DNA from: Kiritimatiellia bacterium
Lineage (GTDB): Bacteria > Verrucomicrobiota > Kiritimatiellia > RFP12 > UBA1067
Assembly: GCA_017479035.1 (NCBI GenBank)
Contig: JAFVCR010000003.1
Span: 1-14,730 of the forward strand
Direction: 5' to 3'
Length of the DNA: 14,730 bases
Position 1 is the first letter of the stretch; each line of letters starts with the position of its first letter. The translations under genes were made by a program, and so were the position numbers. The notes below the pieces were generated by a model. That model saw nothing but the letters and a program-made list of their open reading frames with translations. It did not search any database and was not told where the DNA came from. This document shows, piece by piece, positions 1 through 6,100 of this stretch.

Positions 1-8
1 AAATCCTC

Positions 9-26
9 CGCGGGCGAGACGCCGCG
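9..26. repeat. GC-rich hairpin with a GGCG-AGA-CGCC core
   Basis: The sequence can fold as a GC stem with a single bulge around an AGA loop (GGCG at 13-16, CGCC at 20-23). It could be the 3' end of an upstream transcript, but no T-tract follows, so a terminator is not supported. Short GGCGAGACGCC-type palindromes recur between genes in many environmental genomes, and this may be one. The gene it would follow lies outside the window. Confidence 0.35.
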
Positions 27-39
27 TCCCAACAGTACA

Positions 40-75
40 CGTGCTCTGCATCTCTGCGCCTCTGCGTTGAGCGTA
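40..75. repeat. CTCTGCG-type interspersed repeat fragment
   Basis: Three near-tandem CTCTGC units run from about 45 to 70 and end in GTTGAG. The unit arrangement resembles the right arm of the palindrome at 14134-14220, which has CTCTGTG units ending in GTTGAAAG. It is probably a decayed half-copy of a palindromic intergenic element. The rest of 1-180 shows no coding frame that I trust. Confidence 0.45.
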
Positions 76-180
76 TTCGAAAAAAGTCGCCACTCTTTTT
101 TCTCTGTTCCCGGAATATGTTTTCCCCTTATTTTATTGGCTCAAATGAAAATCCGGGATAAGGGTGTATGGCAAAGAGGG

Positions 181-216
181 TTGCGCGGCGGCGGGAAAAA
201 TGGTAAAATAGAGCCA
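181..216 (+). promoter_or_regulatory. Promoter of the aminotransferase operon (leaderless)
   Basis: The -35 is TTGCGC at 181-186, followed by a 17-bp spacer and the extended -10 TGG-TAAAAT (box at 204-209). Six bases separate the -10 from the A of the ATG at 216, which is where transcription is expected to start. There is no Shine-Dalgarno sequence in the few bases before the ATG. The message is therefore predicted to be leaderless. The same layout is seen at 8661. Confidence 0.65.
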
Positions 217-1424
217 TGCAAACGATTACGGACGAAATAAGAAAGTCGATGGCAGGCAGCAGCTGGATACGCAAGATGTTCGAGAAGGGACTCGAACTGA
301 AGGCGAAGTTCGGCAATGATGCGGTGTGCGATTTTTCGCTGGGGAATCCAGACGTGCCGCCGCCAGCGGCTGCGAGGGCGGCGTTGGAGAGGATTGCGCA
401 GGAGGCGGTGAAGCCGTTGGGGTTGGGGTATTGTCCGAATGCGGGGATACCGGCGGTGCGCGATGTGTTTGCGCGGCATCTTGCAAAGCAGCAGGGGATG
501 GAGAGGCTTGCGGCAAAGGATGTGGTGTGCAGCGTGGGCGCGGCGGGGGCGCTTGTGGCGTTCTTCCGCGCGACGGTGGAGCCGGGGGATGAGATTGTGG
601 TGATTGCACCGTATTTTGTGGAATACGGGAGTTACTGCGGGCATTTTGGCGGGCGGCTTGTGGTGGTGCAGGCAAAGGAGAATTTCGAGCCGGACGTGGA
701 GGCGATACGTGCAGCAATAGGGCCGAAGACGCGTGCGGTGCTTGTAAATTCGCCGAACAATCCGACGGGCGCGATATATTCGGCGGAAACGATGAGGGCG
801 ATTGCGGCGATAGTGGAGGGGAAGAATGCGCGCAGGGATTCGCGGCCGATGTTTTTGGTGTCCGACGAGCCATACAGGGCGTTTGCATATGACGGGGCGG
901 AGGTGCCGGCGGTGTTGCCGCTTACGAAATGGGCGGTGGTACTGGGGAGTTTTTCCAAGACGCTGTCGCTCGCGGGCGAGCGCATAGGGTATATAGCGTT
1001 CAACCCCGCAATGCCGGGGGAGGATGAACTCGTGGCGGCGGTAACGCTTACCACACGCACGCTGGGGTTTGTGAATGCGCCGGTGATAGGGCAGCGTCTG
1101 GCGGCGGCACTGGTGGAGGAAACGGTGGATTTGGGCGTTTACGACCGCCGCCGCAAATTGATGGCGCAGGTGCTTGCAGATGCGGGGATTGAATTCGAGA
1201 TGCCGAAAGGTGCGTTTTATTTCTTCCCGAAAGCTCCGGGAGGGGATGATCTTGCATTTACAGAGGCGCTTGCGGATGAACTTGTGCTGGCCGTGCCCGG
1301 GAGAGGGTTTGGCCGGGCGGGGCATGTGAGGCTTTCGTGCAGCGTTGAAGAAAGCATAATCGAACGCGCCGCAGGAGGGTTTGCGCGCGCGGCGGCAAAG
1401 GCAAGGGAAAGGACGGCGAAATGA
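216..1424 (+). CDS. PLP-dependent class I/II aminotransferase
   Basis: This is a fold-type I pyridoxal-phosphate aminotransferase, likely cytosolic and acting on an amino acid and a 2-oxo acid. The exact substrate cannot be read from the sequence. Visible motifs in the 402 residues are SLGNPD (41-46, substrate-end loop), NSPNNPTG (178-185, cofactor-binding Asn and the family hallmark), SDEPY (216-220, with the Asp that contacts the pyridine nitrogen and the Tyr that contacts PLP), SFSKTLSLAGERIGY around Lys248 (Schiff-base lysine, with Arg256 for the phosphate), and VRLS with Arg372 (carboxylate-binding arginine). The length is typical and every key residue is present, so it should be active. 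The ATG at 216 is supported by the promoter placed exactly for a leaderless start. The stop overlaps the next ATG by 4 bp, so the two genes form an operon. Annotation as aspartate aminotransferase-like is likely but unproven. Confidence 0.93.
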   Translation: MQTITDEIRKSMAGSSWIRKMFEKGLELKAKFGNDAVCDFSLGNPDVPPPAAARAALERIAQEAVKPLGLGYCPNAGIPAVRDVFARHLAKQQGMERLAAKDVVCSVGAAGALVAFFRATVEPGDEIVVIAPYFVEYGSYCGHFGGRLVVVQAKENFEPDVEAIRAAIGPKTRAVLVNSPNNPTGAIYSAETMRAIAAIVEGKNARRDSRPMFLVSDEPYRAFAYDGAEVPAVLPLTKWAVVLGSFSKTLSLAGERIGYIAFNPAMPGEDELVAAVTLTTRTLGFVNAPVIGQRLAAALVEETVDLGVYDRRRKLMAQVLADAGIEFEMPKGAFYFFPKAPGGDDLAFTEALADELVLAVPGRGFGRAGHVRLSCSVEESIIERAAGGFARAAAKARERTAK

Positions 1425-2605
1425 GAAAAATTGCAGCAGGGATTGCGGCGGCGGCCGCATGCGCAGCATTCGCGGGTGTGCAGACGGACGGGAAACGTGT
1501 GGTGTTCACAGCAACCGCAACGGGCGTAACACCGGGAGAGGCAATAGAATTTTTTGCGGCGGGTCCGCAAAGCGACCATGCATACGAGACGCTGTTCCTG
1601 GCGGACGATCCGCCGCAGGCGATAGCCGATGCAATCGCAAAGACCGGCATTCCGCAAGGCTTGGCAACGGATCCGTTCAAGGCTAGGCTTTGGCCGCAGG
1701 GTGAGCGCGTGAGGGTCTACGCAAGGCTTGCGCGGGAGGGCGAAAAGTTTGCGCCACTGGCAGATTGGGTGGAGGATCGGTGGGAGACGGAAAACGCGGA
1801 GGATGCGGACGGAGTGCTTGGCACGGCGTTGCGCTGGACGGGAGGTGCGCGCGACGGAAAGGGGCACCTCGTGGCGGATACGATGAGCCCCAATGCGATT
1901 TTTGCGCTGTTCACCACGGGGCAGAGCCCGATCGTCCTTGACGGGCAGCACGAGCAGAGCGTGACGTACGGGCGGTTTTTCCCCGCGAAGAGGATGGCTC
2001 TAGGCGACAAGGCGGAAATAGCGGTGGAGTGGGACGGCAAACGGAGCGTGGCGAGCGAAACGCTGGAAATAGCAAACGCCGCAGATGCCGCGCAGCTGTT
2101 GCGTTCGTTGAAAGAGAAGCATGCCGCAGACGATCTGTTTGTGCAATTGCGTTTCGACAATGCCACAGTGGAAGAAGCGGGCAAGATAGCGCGCATATTC
2201 CAGGCGTTGGACGGCACGGCGATGAAACTGAACGGCGCGGCGGAGGGAGAGTTTTTCTATGGCGCGTTTGCTCCGGACGAGCGGTGGCGCGCAAGGGAAG
2301 GGCGCGTGTTCCAGCCGTTTGAGGTGCGCGTGGAGAGGCGCGAGGATGGAGGGCTGGAGCGCAAGTTCGTTTTCGTGGAAGAGGATTGGAGCGGCGACGG
2401 TTTAGATCCGCGCCTAGTACCGCATGAAACGAGCGTGAAGGATTGGAGCGAATTGCGCGGGCTGGTGGAAAATGCAGGCGCGGCGGCGGACAAGTTGACG
2501 GTGATGTTCGTGTTTGCGCCGGCGGATCTTGCAGTGGCGGAATTGCGCGGTATAATCGCGGCAGTGCCGCCGCGCATTGCTACGTTCTACGTGTTTGCCG
2601 AGTGA
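1421..2605 (+). CDS. Exported protein with YdjY-like N-terminal domain
   Basis: The 394-residue protein begins with a signal peptide (MRKIAAG then an Ala-rich core, cleavage near residue 18). Residues about 25-110 match the pattern of YdjY-type domains: EFFAAGP (43-49), AYETLFLADDPP (54-65), a helix with a GIPQG turn (76-80), then a WPQG turn (91-94). YdjY is a poorly understood periplasmic family, so no activity is assigned. The C-terminal half holds two similar alpha/beta segments (about 226-272 and 344-394), each a helix starting LR.L followed by a hydrophobic strand and a second helix. I could not place them in a named family. The ATG lies in an ATGA overlap with the aminotransferase stop and has an AAAGGA ribosome site 7 bases upstream, so translation is probably coupled. 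The reason for pairing it with an aminotransferase is unclear. Confidence 0.7.
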   Translation: MRKIAAGIAAAAACAAFAGVQTDGKRVVFTATATGVTPGEAIEFFAAGPQSDHAYETLFLADDPPQAIADAIAKTGIPQGLATDPFKARLWPQGERVRVYARLAREGEKFAPLADWVEDRWETENAEDADGVLGTALRWTGGARDGKGHLVADTMSPNAIFALFTTGQSPIVLDGQHEQSVTYGRFFPAKRMALGDKAEIAVEWDGKRSVASETLEIANAADAAQLLRSLKEKHAADDLFVQLRFDNATVEEAGKIARIFQALDGTAMKLNGAAEGEFFYGAFAPDERWRAREGRVFQPFEVRVERREDGGLERKFVFVEEDWSGDGLDPRLVPHETSVKDWSELRGLVENAGAAADKLTVMFVFAPADLAVAELRGIIAAVPPRIATFYVFAE

Positions 2606-2645
2606 GGCAGATATTCAACTGCGAAATACACGAAAGCGGACGGGG
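2606..2645. repeat. Degenerate ACGAAA-type repeat between convergent genes
   Basis: The 40-bp gap between two convergent operons contains GCGAAATACACGAAAGCG (2620-2637). Strings of the type CGAAATACACGAAA are widespread interspersed repeats in Verrucomicrobiota, Planctomycetota and other environmental bacteria. I see no terminator hairpin with a T-tract in either direction, so transcripts may run into the opposite gene. Confidence 0.4.
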
Positions 2646-3065
2646 CTAGGCGAAGAGCAAAAATAGCGAGGGGAAGAGAAGGGCGAGGTCGCGCAGGATG
2701 GTTTTGACGAGATAGGCGCGGCCGGTTTCGCCTGTTTCATCGCCGAAGCAGCCGCAGGAGATGTCGAGATCCATCATCGCGGCGTATGAAAGCGCGGCGA
2801 TGAACATGACGAGCATGAGCGAGACCACGAGCGCGGCTTCCTTGCGCCAGGGAGTGGCGATGAGCATGAGGCCGGCGAGCAGTTCCATCATGGGTAGCAC
2901 GAGCGCGAAGAGACCCACAAGAACATCGGGCAACATGCCGTATGCGGTCACTTGTTCGGCGAAGAGGGCGGGGTCTTCGATTTTCCACAAAGCAGACCAT
3001 GCAAAGAGGCCGCCGATGCCGATGCGCAGAGCCCATACGAGCAGGAATTTGAGAATCTTTTTCAT
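2646..3065 (-). CDS. MauE/DoxX-family integral membrane protein
   Basis: This 139-residue inner-membrane protein has four predicted transmembrane helices (about 8-25, 49-71, 77-97 and 121-138). It carries the family hallmark CGCFG (residues 104-108) between helices 3 and 4, plus the LWKIEDP segment (26-32) after helix 1. MauE-type proteins are linked to thiol/disulfide handling outside the cytoplasm, as in maturation of methylamine dehydrogenase, and often stand beside thioredoxin-like or rhodanese-like genes. No methylamine dehydrogenase gene is visible, so the mau symbol is not used. The start is in an ATGA overlap (3062-3065) with the upstream 44-residue peptide, with GAGGG just before it. 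It is the last gene of an operon headed by a giant secreted protein that contains cysteines in its C-terminal domain, which may be a client. That last point is inference. Confidence 0.82.
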   Translation of the reverse strand: MKKILKFLLVWALRIGIGGLFAWSALWKIEDPALFAEQVTAYGMLPDVLVGLFALVLPMMELLAGLMLIATPWRKEAALVVSLMLVMFIAALSYAAMMDLDISCGCFGDETGETGRAYLVKTILRDLALLFPSLFLLFA

Positions 3066-3196
3066 TTGCCCTCGAATGCTTCAAACAGCGGTACGCGCCG
3101 TTCCTTGTAAACGCGGAAGTTATTTGCCACGCCGAGCACGAGCGCGAGCGCGGCCATGCACAAAAGCACGATGATGTTGAATCCAAAAAGTTTCAT
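3062..3196 (-). CDS. 44-residue single-span membrane peptide, possible rhodanese anchor remnant
   Basis: The peptide has a hydrophobic helix (about residues 6-24) followed by a basic, hydrophilic tail containing NNFRVYKERRVPLFE (25-39). It overlaps both neighbours by 4 bp (TCAT on the + strand at 3193-3196 and 3062-3065). A GGAG ribosome site lies 5 bases before its ATG, so I take it as translated. An open reading extends upstream but lies inside the giant gene, so the ATG at 3196 is preferred. The layout of a transmembrane helix then an N..(R)VPLF segment is what I would expect at the N-terminus of membrane-anchored rhodanese-like proteins that often precede MauE/DoxX genes. Here the sequence stops before any catalytic domain. 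It may be a truncated remnant or an independent small protein partner of the MauE homologue. Confidence 0.6.
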   Translation of the reverse strand: MKLFGFNIIVLLCMAALALVLGVANNFRVYKERRVPLFEAFEGK

Positions 3197-6100
3197 TTGA
3201 GCTCCATGAGGCAAGTGCCGCCCTTGGGGATGGTCACCATGAGATACGCTTTGGCACCGCACACCGCGCCGGAGACTTTTGCGGAGATTTTCTTCGCCTT
3301 CGTTGCGCCGGGGTTGGCGAGATACACGGCGAATGAACCTTTCATCGTGCCGGTGGCAGCGGCGAGAGACAATTTGAGAGAGGCGGGGTTGGCGGGAGTG
3401 GACGTGACGAATTCGTTTTTCGATTTGTCGAACTTGACCGCCGCGCCTTTTGGCAGGGTGATTTTGTTGCCGGAGATGGTGGCAGAAGTGTTCTGCGGCA
3501 GGAATTGCGAGAGCACTTGCACGCCGCCTACACTTGCGGGGAAGGACGTGAGAGAAACTTTGCGCGAGCCGGAGAGGGAGCCGCTTTCGTAGGAGCCGGC
3601 ATCGAGCACGGCGAGCGAGACAGATGCGGTGGCGGTGGCGAGATTGCCGAGGCGGGCGATTTCGCGCACGGAGTCCTTCATGTAGTAGACAAAGCCGAAG
3701 CCGCCTTTCTTGCCGGCATACATGGGCGCGGCGAAGGGGATGGCGGCGGTGGCGCCGTCGTCAGCAAGGCACAACTGTAGGCCGGATACGGAGATTTTCG
3801 TGCCGTCGTGGGCGAAGCCCGTGGCCTTGGCCACGCCTTTGACGGAAATAGAGAAGGATACGCATACGATGCCGTTGCCGGCGGCGGAGAGAATGGCTGC
3901 GCAACTCTTGCGGTATTTGGCGAGCGCGGAGGCGGCGCGTGCTTTGTCGCTTGCGGATTTGCCAAGGAAGATGTTGCGCGCGCCATCCATGAAATAGCCG
4001 TCATACGTTCCGGTGAAGCCGTCCGCAGCGAGGGCCAATTCCATCTTGTGGGCGTTTGCGGCGAGCGACAGAGTAGAGCCTAAATACTTGCCTTTGAACG
4101 TGACGACGGACGACGTGCCGAGCGCGCGCACTTTGACGGTGACGGCGGCGGTTTGAGTTTTCGCGTTCCATTTGCCGGCCTGGACAAGCACGGTGCCGCG
4201 CACGCTGCCGGAAGAGTCGTAGAGGTAGCCGTTGAATTTACTGGCGGCAGTGCCGGCATACGCGGAGGAGGTATCGGTGCAGAGCAGGCGCGCGATGGAT
4301 TCTTTCTCTGGCGGCGGATCGGGCTCGACGGGAGTGGCGGGCTTTTCGATTGCGAACGTTGCAGTTTTCGTGCCGGTGTAGTTGCGCCGGCCTGTGACGG
4401 TGACGGTGGCGGTTCCAACGGCGATGTTGTTTGCATAGGAGATGGTGTAGTCGGCAGAAGAAATGGGCGCGGAATCGCGTATGGTGACGGGCGGGGTCAG
4501 CGCAGAGCCGGTGTAGGTTTGTGTTGCGATCGATGCGATGGTGGCGTTGGCGATGCTGCGCGGTTTTATGACGAGCGTTGCGGAGGCGGTGGCACTTGCG
4601 TATTCGTCCGCAGAGGCGGTGGCGGTTACGCGATAGGTGCCGGCGTTTGTGTATGCGATGCTTGCGCTGTAGGAAACGTTTGCCCACGAGGGGGAGACCT
4701 GCGCGGCGGCGAGCGAGCGGGCGGTGCCGTTGTAGTCGAATGTTGCGTTGGAGAGGGAGAGGGAAATTGCGGGGTAGACGATGGCGAAATGCGCTTTGAT
4801 TTGGCCGGTGAAGTCTCCTTGGCCTGTGATTGCAACGGTGGCGGTTCCTGCGGAGATGTTGTCTTCATAAGAGAGGGAGAGTGACGATGCGGGCACGGCG
4901 ACGCCGGAGCAAAGGACGCGCACTTCCGGCATGATGGGTTTGCCTGTCCAAGTCTGTGCAGGGATGGCTTCCACGCTTACGCCGGGAGATGCAAGGCTGC
5001 GCTGTTCGACGCGGACGACAAGTTGCGTGGAGAAGGAGACGAAGCCTTCCTTTGCAGCGGTAACGACTACAGAATACGAACCTGCGCCGGTGAACGTTGG
5101 TGCTTCGCTTGTGGCATCGGCTCCGTCCACGGAGAATGTGAGCGAGGCATCGGCGGCGGATGGAGTGATTTCAAGCGCGTGAGCAGTGCCGTCGTATTCA
5201 AAGGAACTTGCGCCGATGGTGGCAGAGATCGAGTCTTTGACGATTGTGAAGGCGATGCGTTGCGCCGCGCCGGTGTAGTTGTTGCGCGGTGTTACCACTG
5301 CATATGCGGTGCCGGGGGAGGTGTTCCCGGAGTATGCGGCAGACCAGTCGCTTGCGGAGAGCGTGCGGCCGTTGGAGTCGACAAGTGAAAGCGCGGGTTC
5401 CACAGCGGCACCGGCGAATGTCTGCACGGGGATGTGAGCTATGGAAACATTGGCGAAATCGCGCGGCGTTACGACCACAACGACGGAGTTGGTGTTGACG
5501 GTTTTCCCGGGTGCATTTGCAGTGACGCGCACGGTGTAGATGCCGGCGGAGGTGAACGAAGGAGCGGAGGATGTGAATTCACCGCCATCGACGGAATAGA
5601 GTGCGGATGCGTCCGCGTGCGATATGCTCTTGACGAGATCGGGAGTGAATGCAGTGCCGTCGTATTCGCGCTCGATGCCGTCAATCACGGATACTTCCAC
5701 ATCGAGCGAATCCCAGGGAGCAAAGGCGTTTTCGCCAAGCATCACGCCGGCGGCATCGGTATATTCAAACGAGTAATATGGTTCATAGCCGATGGTGGCG
5801 TATTCGTATGCCGGTGTGGCATTCATGCGATCATCGTATTGCAGAGTGACGAAAGAATTGGAGTCGCGCAGATACTTCCACGAATAGACATGCGTGCCGG
5901 CGAGGGTGTTGGTGTATTGAACGGCGAGCCAATCGGCAGAGCCGGCAAGGCGCAATTTTTCTTCGCCATCAACGAAGAGTGCGGCATAATCACCCCATTG
6001 GCGGATGCCGCTTTCGTCCACATACGGCATAGAGCATTCTGCAAACCATTTGAAGGAGAGCACACCTGCGCCGTTGGCTGTGAGGGAGACTTCGCCGGTG

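Noticed and set aside
109..164. CCCGGA/TCCGGG and CCCTTAT/ATAAGGG complementary pairs before the first promoter
   Set aside because: The pairs cross instead of nesting and are short; they are upstream of the promoter, so a structured leader or riboswitch is not supported.
141..1469. Long minus-strand open frame (about 440 codons) opposite the aminotransferase
   Set aside because: It encodes an Arg/His/Pro-rich sequence with no domain, caused by the G-ending codons of the real gene on the other strand.
2551..2556. TATAAT hexamer inside the YdjY-like gene
   Set aside because: No -35 at proper spacing, and no gene start follows on the + strand.
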